64,000 nucleotides of DNA from Tubulanus polymorphus (lineage: Eukaryota; Nemertea; Palaeonemertea; Tubulaniformes; Tubulanidae), in the NCBI RefSeq assembly GCF_964204645.1, contig NW_027437451.1, positions 1-64,000 on the forward strand, read 5' to 3'. The notes under the pieces were generated by a model. It saw nothing but the letters and a program-made list of their open reading frames with translations. It was not told the DNA's origin and made no database searches. Below are positions 1 through 7,085 of the stretch, in pieces (position 1 is the first letter of the stretch; every line of letters starts with the position of its first letter). The translations under genes were made by a program, and so were the position numbers.

Positions 1-1
1 T

Positions 2-1846
2 CTCGAGTATTATCAGCCGCTGCAGCAACCGATCTTCGAACAGACCGGGGAAGAAATTCGCGAAATCATCGAAAATATGGCTCGACGAAAAATCATCCCG
101 CTAAAAACCGCCGAATATCTATTACCGCCCGATAATCCGAAACAGAGGCAGTTCTATCTGCTTCCCAAAATCCATAAAGAACGCGAGAAGTGGACGGTAC
201 CCGATCGCGTACCGCCGGGGAGACCGATCGTCTCCGACTGCGGCTCCGAAACCTACGAAATTTCGGAATGGATCGACTACTATTTGCAGCCGATCGCCCG
301 CGGTCACCCGTCGTACGTCAAAGATACCAACCACTTTCTAGATATTTTGGCCGGTAAACAATTTAGCGCCGATGCGTTACTCGTCACCATGGACATCGAT
401 TCGCTCTACACCAACATCCCCCACGAAGAGGGTATCGCCAGCATCCGACAAGCTCTCCGAGATAACCCAAACCCGGGACGCCCGGATGCCGAGCTGCTGA
501 AACTACTCGAAATCAGCCTGAAGAAAAATGACTTTAACTTTAACGAAAACACATATTTACAGGTAAAAGGTACCGCAATGGGTAAGCGTTTTGCTCCTTC
601 TTATGCCAATATCTTTGTAGCCGAATGGGAAAAAGAGGGTCTGTCCAGAAGCGAACTCCAACCATCGCTATACGCTCGGTTCATCGACGACATCTACATA
701 GTTTGGGAACACGGCCGCGAAACGTTGATGCAATTCATCGACGTCCTACAAACAGTGAGCCGATCCATCAAACTCAAGTTCGAAATCAGCGACACCAGCG
801 TCAACTTCCTGGACGTAACCACTTTCAAAGGCCCGCGATTCGAGACAAGTGGCACAGTAGACACCAAAGTCTACTTCAAACCAACCGATTCGCATCAATT
901 ACTACATCGATCCTCGTTTCACCCTAAACACACATTTTCCGGTATAGTTAAAAGTCAAATTCTCCGGTTCCGGCGCATCTGCAATAACGATTCGGACTTA
1001 CACGCAGCGTCCGGAACCGTCCTTAAAGTACTCAGAGGTCGTGGCTACAAAGACCGCGAACTGCGACACATCAAAAGCCAAGCTCTACGGCACCACGCCG
1101 AACGAGATCTACGAGAACAACAACGGGCCGACGAACCGCCGAAAAAGCGTTTACCGCTTATCTTACCTCACTCCGAAGCCAACCGAACCCTAGCCCGTAA
1201 CATCCGAACCAGATTTACGGAACTGGCTACGGCCACCGGCCGGTCTGACGAGGTAACCACGGTCACCGCCTACACCAAGCACAAGAGTCTCAAAGATCTC
1301 CTAACTTCGTCGCAGCTCAAACCCACGGAGCCACCCCCTCCCCGAGTCCCCTCTTCACCGCATCGTAACAGAAATACTTCCGTTGTTTCCAATTCTTCTA
1401 TTTCCAGGTCTACTCAAAGAACTCCGTCAACCCGACGTCGAGGCACCGAGAAATGCAGAACACCGAGATGTCGTACGTGTCCACTCGTCCGAGAAACAAC
1501 CGTTTGCCGCAGCCACAACAAAATGCACGCGATCCGCAGCACAATTAATTGCGCGACCCGTGAAATTGTATACTGCATCGAATGCACCAAGTGCAACATG
1601 CTGTACGTCGGCCAAACCGGAATGTCTCTACGAGAACGCGTCACTCATCACGTCTCACGCATCAGAACGAAGAATTCGACTCCAGTCTCGGACCACTTCA
1701 ACCAAGTCGACCACACCCGCGAACACTTTCGGGTGTACGGTCTCCAACACCTACCAGGCTCCACGAGACCGATCCGCGAAGCAGCCGAACAAGACTGGAT
1801 ACGACGACTCGACACGAACACGCCCCGAGGCATGAACGTCCCGTAG
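2..1846 (+). CDS. PLE ORF2, reverse transcriptase/GIY-YIG endonuclease (partial, 5' end missing)
   Basis: This open frame runs from the window edge to the TAG stop at 1844-1846. It holds the RT core: FYLLPKIHK, GRPIVS, the MDID metal-binding motif, YTNIP, GTAMGKRFAPSYAN and the FIDDI box. After these come a basic linker, a Cys cluster and the GIY-YIG-type nuclease with LYVGQTG. It is not a pseudogene: no stop or frameshift is seen. The first ATG in this fragment (77) is internal to the protein and is not the real start, as units 2-4 show. The function and motif layout are described in full at the unit 2 copy. Confidence 0.93.
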   Translation, partial: LEYYQPLQQPIFEQTGEEIREIIENMARRKIIPLKTAEYLLPPDNPKQRQFYLLPKIHKEREKWTVPDRVPPGRPIVSDCGSETYEISEWIDYYLQPIARGHPSYVKDTNHFLDILAGKQFSADALLVTMDIDSLYTNIPHEEGIASIRQALRDNPNPGRPDAELLKLLEISLKKNDFNFNENTYLQVKGTAMGKRFAPSYANIFVAEWEKEGLSRSELQPSLYARFIDDIYIVWEHGRETLMQFIDVLQTVSRSIKLKFEISDTSVNFLDVTTFKGPRFETSGTVDTKVYFKPTDSHQLLHRSSFHPKHTFSGIVKSQILRFRRICNNDSDLHAASGTVLKVLRGRGYKDRELRHIKSQALRHHAERDLREQQRADEPPKKRLPLILPHSEANRTLARNIRTRFTELATATGRSDEVTTVTAYTKHKSLKDLLTSSQLKPTEPPPPRVPSSPHRNRNTSVVSNSSISRSTQRTPSTRRRGTEKCRTPRCRTCPLVRETTVCRSHNKMHAIRSTINCATREIVYCIECTKCNMLYVGQTGMSLRERVTHHVSRIRTKNSTPVSDHFNQVDHTREHFRVYGLQHLPGSTRPIREAAEQDWIRRLDTNTPRGMNVP

Positions 1847-1914
1847 ACCGCCTCACTACAACAATTAACTCTCACTACTTTTTTACAGGGATAACCCGCT
1901 GCCCGTGCACTAGT

Positions 1915-1943
1915 GGGGTCTCCAAACCTTCGGTTTGGTCCCC
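1915..1943 (+). other. 3'-UTR hairpin next to telomere tract (unit 1)
   Basis: CCAAACC and GGTTTGG form a 7-bp stem around a TTC loop. Outside it, GGGG (1915-1918) can pair with CCCC (1940-1943) across a small internal loop. It sits 17 nt before the CCTAAC repeats, where a PLE reverse transcriptase would be expected to recognise its RNA. The same structure is at 7008-7036, 12101-12129 and 17906-17934. Confidence 0.7.
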
Positions 1944-1960
1944 TAACCTCTATCTCTAAA

Positions 1961-1992
1961 CCTAACCCTAACCCTAACCCTAACCCTAACCC
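1961..1992 (+). repeat. Telomeric (CCTAAC)n tract between units 1 and 2
   Basis: These 32 bases of perfect CCTAAC repeat (about 5.3 units) are the C-strand of TTAGGG. They are preceded by a degenerate lead-in (CTCTATCTCTAAA) that belongs to the element 3' end, and followed directly by the next element at GGATTAAAG. Confidence 0.97.
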
Positions 1993-2227
1993 GGATTAAA
2001 GAAGAGATCATAGTGTTTTTGAACCACTCAAACTACGCAAGCTTAAACCGATTTACTGAATACCCGCGCTCCGGTCTGAATATATTTGTCACATGTTCAA
2101 GTTCACATAGCTTTACTCGATCCTAATAACTCTAAATAAGCGTAGTTTATCTAATAGAATTATATTTAAGAACTTAGAATTAAAACAGACGTATTAGTAA
2201 GACATTTCTATCAAAACTCGTCACCCA

Positions 2228-2243
2228 TAATTAGGGCTAATTA
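2228..2243. promoter_or_regulatory. Perfect inverted repeat with TAATTA cores and one TTAGGG
   Basis: TAATTAG and CTAATTA form a perfect inverted repeat around GG. The element contains two homeodomain-type TAATTA half sites, and its centre reads TTAGGG. It is conserved at 7321-7336 and 13129-13144. A protein-binding site is possible, but that is inference. Confidence 0.3.
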
Positions 2244-2710
2244 ACCACCCGCGCTCACTCAGTAATTTAGATCTTACGGGTTATAACTTCCTACTAAATC
2301 GCCGACGCCGCGCTGTCTAATTCATCCAATTTTCGGTAGAATACCGCGTAGATATTTCAAGATCCGCTCTTAAAATCTTTAGAATACGGAGAAAACTTGA
2401 TTAACTAGGAACCGGATTTCACCATTTACGACTATTTAGTAAACACGCGTATATCGGAATACGCCCCGGCCGCGCACCGCTAATTAACGCGTCTAAACTA
2501 ATTAGGAATTAAGCAATTTTGAAACTGAACTCGGACATATTTCGAACATTCCGGTTCACGTATATTAATAATACATATTCTAGATTTCTCTTTATAGAAA
2601 ACACTTTGAGTATTTATTAGGTTATATCGAAATAAACTTTTCAATTCTATATTAGACACGCCGTTCTTTAGATCTCTAGAACTATACATCAAAGCAAACT
2701 ATTCAACAGC

Positions 2711-2845
2711 TAGATCAAGGGCCATAATTAGTGCTGTTTTCTAGTCACTCTGGATCAAAGGCATAATTAGTCAGACCCCTAGTTTGTCTATTAGCTTGAT
2801 CACAGAAGTACAATTAGTCTAGATCACAAGGTCTCATATGGTCAC
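2711..2845 (+). repeat. Four degenerate GATCA...ATAATTAGT repeats upstream of the TATA box
   Basis: GATCA starts at 2713, 2753, 2798 and 2822. The first three are followed within about 15 nt by an ATAATTAGT- or ACAATTAGT-like word, and the fourth is more decayed. The spacing is 24-45 nt. An iterated motif this close to the TATA box could be an upstream promoter element. The same block is in units 3 and 4. Confidence 0.4.
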
Positions 2846-2889
2846 TTAACTTCTAACTCGAATACTGTTCACTTGTTGCGCGCTGCGTG

Positions 2890-2897
2890 TATAAAAA
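2890..2897 (+). promoter_or_regulatory. TATA box (TATAAAAA) of unit 2
   Basis: TATAAAAA is followed 28 nt later by a TTCAGC initiator-like sequence (A at 2918). The spacing suits a pol II core promoter, with transcription starting around 2918 and the ORF1 ATG at 2921. The messenger would then have almost no 5' UTR, and the 0.9-kb leader would lie upstream of the start site. The match is identical in units 3 and 4. Confidence 0.55.
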
Positions 2898-2920
2898 CCC
2901 GTGTCTAATCCTAGTTCAGC

Positions 2921-4483
2921 ATGATTCCTGCACTGACACTGACGAAGGCAACCTCGCCGAAATATCTGTCAATGGAGCGATCTACTCGAAAGAAGAAACG
3001 ACCACCAGCTGAGAAGACCAGCAAGGGCGGAGGACGCCCTGAGCGACACCAGCAACCCGGGATGTCGCCGAAAAATTACTATAGAGCTCTTCAAGTGGCG
3101 CACCACCTTGCCCAGTTGAGCTCTGGTCCGAAAGCGATTCGGAGGAAGAAGGACCATCTGAAGATGTTCCTGCGGCCGGCGGCTTGCACCGAAGCAGTAA
3201 CGGTGCAGCTGCACGCTGCCGCGGACGTCTGGATGGAGACAGTTTCGAAAGAGCTGACCATCCATTACGCTGCCACATTTGTTCAGCTAATGGGTGATCC
3301 TCTGCCGGACTGTCTATCAGCACAGGATGTCGCCCTGACATGGGCCCGGAGGAATTTCGGCTCCCGTCTGAGCCCCGGAACGATCCGGCTTTTCAACATC
3401 GCGCTGGATTTGCGGTCGAAATTCCGCGGTCAGGCTCTGTCTGACAAACTCAGAAATGTCCTATCTAACCCACCTTCTTCCCCTTCTCATTTCAGGTCAC
3501 ACCACCAGGAGGCACCCACGGAGCCGAAGATTCGTCCGCCGCCGAGACCGAGCCGGAAGATTCGAAAGCCCGCGACGCCGAGGACGCCTGCACCAACCGC
3601 AGCCGCGCCCGCCGCGCCCACAGCGCCTCCTTCTTTTTCTGATTCCAGGTCACCGAGAAGCTACGCGGATGTCACCAGGACGCCACCAACCAGAATGGCG
3701 CCACCACCGAGAAGCCCGATGCCGACGCCGCCGCCGCCGCCACCAAGAAGTCCGACGCCACCGAGAAGTCCGACGCCGCCGCCTCGAAACCCGACGCCGC
3801 CGCCGCCGCAGAGAACGCCGACCGCACCAACCAGCAGTCCGACGCCGTCTCTCTCTTCTTCTCTTTCCAGCTCTCCGTCTCATTACAGGTCACCAGGGCG
3901 CCTACTGCCAGCGCGAAGTCCGACGCCAACACCGAGACCGATGGCGCCCCAGGAAGTTCGCCGTCATCCGAAAACGGGTCGGAAGAAACAGGATTGGAGT
4001 CTGCCACCAACCCGGCGACCCATTCTGGTGATTGGTGACTCAAATCTGAGTAACATCACATCAAGCCGCCGTCCGGATGACGTCCAGATCGAGAGCTTCC
4101 CCGGCTGCAAGATAGCTCATCTCGCCGACCTGATCGATGCTGTACCGGAGCGCCGAGATCGCCCGGATACGGTGATCATCAGCGTCGGAATCAACAACCG
4201 CGACAACAACTTCGAAGCGACCGCCAAGAAGACCACACAGCGCCTGATCAACGCCGCAGTCAAGAAGTATCAGCACTCGTTCGTCCACTTCGTTCAACTC
4301 AACACGACCCGCGAACACCAGCAGTTCGCCCGGAAGTTCAACGAATTCCTCGAGAATCACGACGACGTCACCGCGATACCACCCATCGATGATCGACGCT
4401 TCAGAGTTGTTGGAGACGGGATCCACTGGAACCGTGGTACAGCTAACACCCTGCTGGACCACTGGCTCAGTGGTTTAAACTAA
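2921..4483 (+). CDS. PLE ORF1: basic/proline-rich protein with C-terminal SGNH (GDSL) hydrolase domain
   Basis: The protein has 520 residues. Residues 1-50 are strongly basic (RKKKRPP), residues about 50-185 look helical and match no family I know, and residues about 195-350 are a Pro/Ser/Thr/Arg linker of PRSPTPP type. Residues about 365-520 form an SGNH/GDSL hydrolase: block I VIGDSNLS with nucleophile S374, block III SVGINN (G423, N425/N426) and block V DGIHW with D499 and H502, so the catalytic triad is complete. SGNH esterase domains are known in ORF1 of some CR1-type LINEs, and from memory GDSL-like genes travel with telomeric rotifer PLE assemblies. The role may be RNP assembly or membrane/lipid interaction, but this is unproven. 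The start is the first ATG, just after the TATA box. A second in-frame ATG (M18, 2972) lies 5 nt after a possible ribozyme cleavage site. The stop overlaps a frameshift signal leading into ORF2. Confidence 0.88.
   Translation: MIPALTLTKATSPKYLSMERSTRKKKRPPAEKTSKGGGRPERHQQPGMSPKNYYRALQVAHHLAQLSSGPKAIRRKKDHLKMFLRPAACTEAVTVQLHAAADVWMETVSKELTIHYAATFVQLMGDPLPDCLSAQDVALTWARRNFGSRLSPGTIRLFNIALDLRSKFRGQALSDKLRNVLSNPPSSPSHFRSHHQEAPTEPKIRPPPRPSRKIRKPATPRTPAPTAAAPAAPTAPPSFSDSRSPRSYADVTRTPPTRMAPPPRSPMPTPPPPPPRSPTPPRSPTPPPRNPTPPPPQRTPTAPTSSPTPSLSSSLSSSPSHYRSPGRLLPARSPTPTPRPMAPQEVRRHPKTGRKKQDWSLPPTRRPILVIGDSNLSNITSSRRPDDVQIESFPGCKIAHLADLIDAVPERRDRPDTVIISVGINNRDNNFEATAKKTTQRLINAAVKKYQHSFVHFVQLNTTREHQQFARKFNEFLENHDDVTAIPPIDDRRFRVVGDGIHWNRGTANTLLDHWLSGLN
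2934..2971 (+). ncRNA. Hammerhead-ribozyme-like motif (unit 2)
   Basis: Stem I is TGACA (2934-2938) with TGTCA (2967-2971), 5 perfect pairs. Then come the core CTGACGA (CUGANGA), stem II GGC/GCC (2947-2949 with 2956-2958), GAAA (2959-2962), and TATC with predicted cleavage after C2966. Stem III would be one A-U pair with a palindromic AUAU, resembling the minimal type I hammerheads reported in PLEs, where stem III may form between two molecules. The weak point is an extra A (2946) between the core and stem II. The motif lies inside ORF1 codons 5-17, so coding constraint alone could explain its conservation in units 3 and 4. Confidence 0.42.
3471..3888 (+). other. Three pyrimidine-tract CAG|GTC acceptor look-alikes in ORF1
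   Basis: Pyrimidine runs ending in CAG are followed by GTCA at 3495/3496, 3648/3649 and 3888/3889. All three fall in the same codon phase (AG|G TC, encoding Arg-Ser). Two more with the same phase occur in ORF2 (AG ending at 4568 and 6500). They look like 3' splice sites, yet the frame stays open through them. They may be functional acceptors, relics, or a compositional habit of the Pro/Ser linker. PLEs are known to carry introns in some animals. Confidence 0.35.
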
Positions 4484-4510
4484 GTATTAGTGAGACCAAC
4501 GGGTCCACTA
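4474..4510 (+). promoter_or_regulatory. -1 programmed ribosomal frameshift signal joining ORF1 to ORF2 (unit 2)
   Basis: The last sense codons of ORF1 are GGT TTA AAC before TAA. They contain T TTA AAC, a classical X XXY YYZ slippery heptamer (4474-4480) in the correct phase. After a 7-nt spacer comes a hairpin: TAGTG (4488-4492), a bulged A, GACC (4494-4497), loop AACG, then GGTC (4502-4505) and CACTA (4506-4510). Slipping back one base puts the ribosome in the ORF2 frame from 4480, which is open to 6939. ACCAA (4495-4499) can also pair with TTGGT (4511-4515), an alternative fold. The signal is unchanged in units 3 and 4. Confidence 0.75.
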
Positions 4511-6939
4511 TTGGTGAGTTAAATCAACCGGAATTAACCAATGCTTCTCTGATTTCTTCCATTTCCAGGTCCGACGAACACGAAGAACCGGCACCAAACC
4601 AAGCGCGACGCGATCCGGTCACCGCTCTCGGGAGCCCGGTGGTCAACCTCACACGTTCACTCCGCCTAAGTCCGGCGCAACATCAGCTACTCCGAAAGGG
4701 CCTCACTTATTGCCCGACTCCAAAAATCGGTTCTGATGCCGCCGCGACCGAGCGCACCAAGGGAGTGTGCCGATTCAACCGGCTAGTGAAACTCGACCAT
4801 CACTTCCGAGACAAACCGGACCGCGAGGCTCCGCGTTTCCGTCTGCCCAGCAGTTGGGCTCCGGATGAAATAGAACCAGTAATCGCCGGGTTCTGCAACG
4901 ACGCGCACGAATTGGCTCAACAAACCAGGGATACGCGTCGCGTAAATGATAACCTCACTAAACAGGAACGCGAAGCCCTCCAGCAGCTGCGTGACAACAC
5001 TAATATTGTCATCAAAGCCGCCGATAAGGGTTCCGCTACGGTTATCATGGACCGCGACGACTACGTCCACGAAGCCATGCGCCAACTAGCCGATCTCGAG
5101 TATTATCAGCCGCTGCAGCAACCGATCTTCGAACAGACCGGGGAAGAAATTCGCGAAATCATCGAAAATATGGCTCGACGAAAAATCATCCCGCTAAAAA
5201 CCGCCGAATATCTATTACCGCCCGATAATCCGAAACAGAGGCAGTTCTATCTGCTTCCCAAAATCCATAAAGAACGCGAGAAGTGGACGGTACCCGATCG
5301 CGTACCGCCGGGGAGACCGATCGTCTCCGACTGCGGCTCCGAAACCTACGAAATTTCGGAATGGATCGACTACTATTTGCAGCCGATCGCCCGCGGTCAC
5401 CCGTCGTACGTCAAAGATACCAACCACTTTCTAGATATTTTGGCCGGTAAACAATTTAGCGCCGATGCGTTACTCGTCACCATGGACATCGATTCGCTCT
5501 ACACCAACATCCCCCACGAAGAGGGTATCGCCAGCATCCGACAAGCTCTCCGAGATAACCCAAACCCGGGACGCCCGGATGCCGAGCTGCTGAAACTACT
5601 CGAAATCAGCCTGAAGAAAAATGACTTTAACTTTAACGAAAACACATATTTACAGGTAAAAGGTACCGCAATGGGTAAGCGTTTTGCTCCTTCTTATGCC
5701 AATATCTTTGTAGCCGAATGGGAAAAAGAGGGTCTGTCCAGAAGCGAACTCCAACCATCGCTATACGCTCGGTTCATCGACGACATCTACATAGTTTGGG
5801 AACACGGCCGCGAAACGTTGATGCAATTCATCGACGTCCTACAAACAGTGAGCCGATCCATCAAACTCAAGTTCGAAATCAGCGACACCAGCGTCAACTT
5901 CCTGGACGTAACCACTTTCAAAGGCCCGCGATTCGAGACAAGTGGCACAGTAGACACCAAAGTCTACTTCAAACCAACCGATTCGCATCAATTACTACAT
6001 CGATCCTCGTTTCACCCTAAACACACATTTTCCGGTATAGTTAAAAGTCAAATTCTCCGGTTCCGGCGCATCTGCAATAACGATTCGGACTTACACGCAG
6101 CGTCCGGAACCGTCCTTAAAGTACTCAGAGGTCGTGGCTACAAAGACCGCGAACTGCGACACATCAAAAGCCAAGCTCTACGGCACCACGCCGAACGAGA
6201 TCTACGAGAACAACAACGGGCCGACGAACCGCCGAAAAAGCGTTTACCGCTTATCTTACCTCACTCCGAAGCCAACCGAACCCTAGCCCGTAACATCCGA
6301 ACCAGATTTACGGAACTGGCTACGGCCACCGGCCGGTCTGACGAGGTAACCACGGTCACCGCCTACACCAAGCACAAGAGTCTCAAAGATCTCCTAACTT
6401 CGTCGCAGCTCAAACCCACGGAGCCACCCCCTCCCCGAGTCCCCTCTTCACCGCATCGTAACAGAAATACTTCCGTTGTTTCCAATTCTTCTATTTCCAG
6501 GTCTACTCAAAGAACTCCGTCAACCCGACGTCGAGGCACCGAGAAATGCAGAACACCGAGATGTCGTACGTGTCCACTCGTCCGAGAAACAACCGTTTGC
6601 CGCAGCCACAACAAAATGCACGCGATCCGCAGCACAATTAATTGCGCGACCCGTGAAATTGTATACTGCATCGAATGCACCAAGTGCAACATGCTGTACG
6701 TCGGCCAAACCGGAATGTCTCTACGAGAACGCGTCACTCATCACGTCTCACGCATCAGAACGAAGAATTCGACTCCAGTCTCGGACCACTTCAACCAAGT
6801 CGACCACACCCGCGAACACTTTCGGGTGTACGGTCTCCAACACCTACCAGGCTCCACGAGACCGATCCGCGAAGCAGCCGAACAAGACTGGATACGACGA
6901 CTCGACACGAACACGCCCCGAGGCATGAACGTCCCGTAG
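4480..6939 (+). CDS. PLE ORF2: reverse transcriptase with C-terminal Cys-rich GIY-YIG endonuclease, read by -1 frameshift
   Basis: The frame is open for 819 codons from the frameshift point. No ATG occurs before the conserved N-terminal segment LSPAQHQLLRKGL. Possible initiators there are only non-ATG (GTG at 4639). Numbering residues from that GTG: AADKG near 127, FYLLPKIHK 203-211, GRPIVS 225-230, the motif A acids MDID 282-285, GTAMGKRFAPSYAN 342-355, FIDDI 379-383 (motif C, both Asp present) and NFLDV 420-424. A basic linker follows, then Cys 637, 642, 645 and 654, and a GIY-YIG nuclease: VYC near 675-677, LYVGQTG 686-692, SLRER 694-698, and a C-terminal Glu-Trp region (E748, W751) ending in PRGMN. 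This is the canonical PLE order with the nuclease C-terminal. It copies element RNA into DNA at a nicked or exposed chromosomal end in the nucleus. All catalytic residues I can place are intact. A fusion with ORF1 would be about 1340 residues. Confidence 0.9.
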   Translation, partial: LSISETNGSTIGELNQPELTNASLISSISRSDEHEEPAPNQARRDPVTALGSPVVNLTRSLRLSPAQHQLLRKGLTYCPTPKIGSDAAATERTKGVCRFNRLVKLDHHFRDKPDREAPRFRLPSSWAPDEIEPVIAGFCNDAHELAQQTRDTRRVNDNLTKQEREALQQLRDNTNIVIKAADKGSATVIMDRDDYVHEAMRQLADLEYYQPLQQPIFEQTGEEIREIIENMARRKIIPLKTAEYLLPPDNPKQRQFYLLPKIHKEREKWTVPDRVPPGRPIVSDCGSETYEISEWIDYYLQPIARGHPSYVKDTNHFLDILAGKQFSADALLVTMDIDSLYTNIPHEEGIASIRQALRDNPNPGRPDAELLKLLEISLKKNDFNFNENTYLQVKGTAMGKRFAPSYANIFVAEWEKEGLSRSELQPSLYARFIDDIYIVWEHGRETLMQFIDVLQTVSRSIKLKFEISDTSVNFLDVTTFKGPRFETSGTVDTKVYFKPTDSHQLLHRSSFHPKHTFSGIVKSQILRFRRICNNDSDLHAASGTVLKVLRGRGYKDRELRHIKSQALRHHAERDLREQQRADEPPKKRLPLILPHSEANRTLARNIRTRFTELATATGRSDEVTTVTAYTKHKSLKDLLTSSQLKPTEPPPPRVPSSPHRNRNTSVVSNSSISRSTQRTPSTRRRGTEKCRTPRCRTCPLVRETTVCRSHNKMHAIRSTINCATREIVYCIECTKCNMLYVGQTGMSLRERVTHHVSRIRTKNSTPVSDHFNQVDHTREHFRVYGLQHLPGSTRPIREAAEQDWIRRLDTNTPRGMNVP

Positions 6940-7007
6940 ACCGCCTCACTACAACAATTAACTCTCACTACTTTTTTACAGGGATAACCCGCTGCCCGTG
7001 CACTAGT

Positions 7008-7036
7008 GGGGTCTCCAAACCTTCGGTTTGGTCCCC
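7008..7036 (+). other. 3'-UTR hairpin next to telomere tract (unit 2)
   Basis: The sequence and position match 1915-1943: a CCAAACC/GGTTTGG stem inside GGGG/CCCC. The 3' UTR between the ORF2 stop (6939) and the tract is only about 114 nt, and I see no AATAAA polyadenylation signal in it. Confidence 0.7.
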
Positions 7037-7053
7037 TAACCTCTATCTCTAAA

Positions 7054-7085
7054 CCTAACCCTAACCCTAACCCTAACCCTAACCC
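7054..7085 (+). repeat. Telomeric (CCTAAC)n tract between units 2 and 3
   Basis: This 32-bp perfect tract has the same length and phase as 1961-1992. An equal length at two junctions fits copying or unequal exchange of a whole unit plus tract better than two independent telomere additions. Confidence 0.97.

Larger units (their letters stand above)
1..1960 (+). mobile_element. Penelope-like element, unit 1 (5' part outside window)
   Basis: The window opens inside ORF2 of this copy. From base 1 it matches unit 2 from position 5094 on, with a constant 5093-bp offset, and every translated residue I compared is the same. It contains the C-terminal part of ORF2 and a short 3' UTR, and it ends where the CCTAAC tract begins. 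It is the most telomere-ward copy seen. More units may lie to the left. Confidence 0.93.
1993..2889 (+). promoter_or_regulatory. PLE 5' leader region, AT-rich, non-coding (unit 2)
   Basis: These 0.9 kb have no convincing reading frame. The sequence is rich in TAATTA, TCTAGA and GATC-type words, unlike the GC-rich ORFs that follow. It always starts at GGATTAAAG right after the telomere tract (also 7086 and 12894), so it belongs to the 5' side of the element. Local features at 2228-2243 and 2711-2845 are listed separately. Matching regions are 7086-7982 and 12894-13790. Confidence 0.6.
1993..7053 (+). mobile_element. Penelope-like element, unit 2 (complete)
   Basis: This is a full-length copy of about 5.06 kb, bounded on both sides by 32-bp CCCTAA tracts. 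In order it has an AT-rich leader (1993-2889), a TATA box, ORF1 with a hammerhead-like motif at its start, a frameshift signal, ORF2, and a 3' UTR with a terminal hairpin. PLEs reverse-transcribe their RNA from a primed chromosomal 3' end. Here the sense strand is followed by the telomeric C-strand, which is the orientation expected if the telomeric G-strand 3' end primed synthesis. Both ORFs are intact. Confidence 0.93.

Noticed and set aside
2498-2692. 64-codon minus-strand frame in the PLE leader
   Set aside because: It is short, AT-rich, without recognisable motifs or promoter. It recurs only because the leader is repeated.
3456-4031. Arg-rich open frame of 191 codons overlapping ORF1 in another frame, and long minus-strand frames over the proline-rich region
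   Set aside because: They are shadows of the CCG/GAC-rich linker codons. Their composition is an artefact and no family resemblance is seen.
4514-4568. A 55-nt intron joining ORF1 to ORF2
   Set aside because: The donor lies after the ORF1 stop, and removing 55 nt does not bring ORF2 into the ORF1 frame. It may still be spliced, but it cannot produce the fusion.
4639-6939. ORF2 starting independently at GTG 4639
   Set aside because: Non-ATG initiation there is unlikely in a eukaryote. The conserved frame is open further upstream to the frameshift heptamer, and that signal explains expression better.
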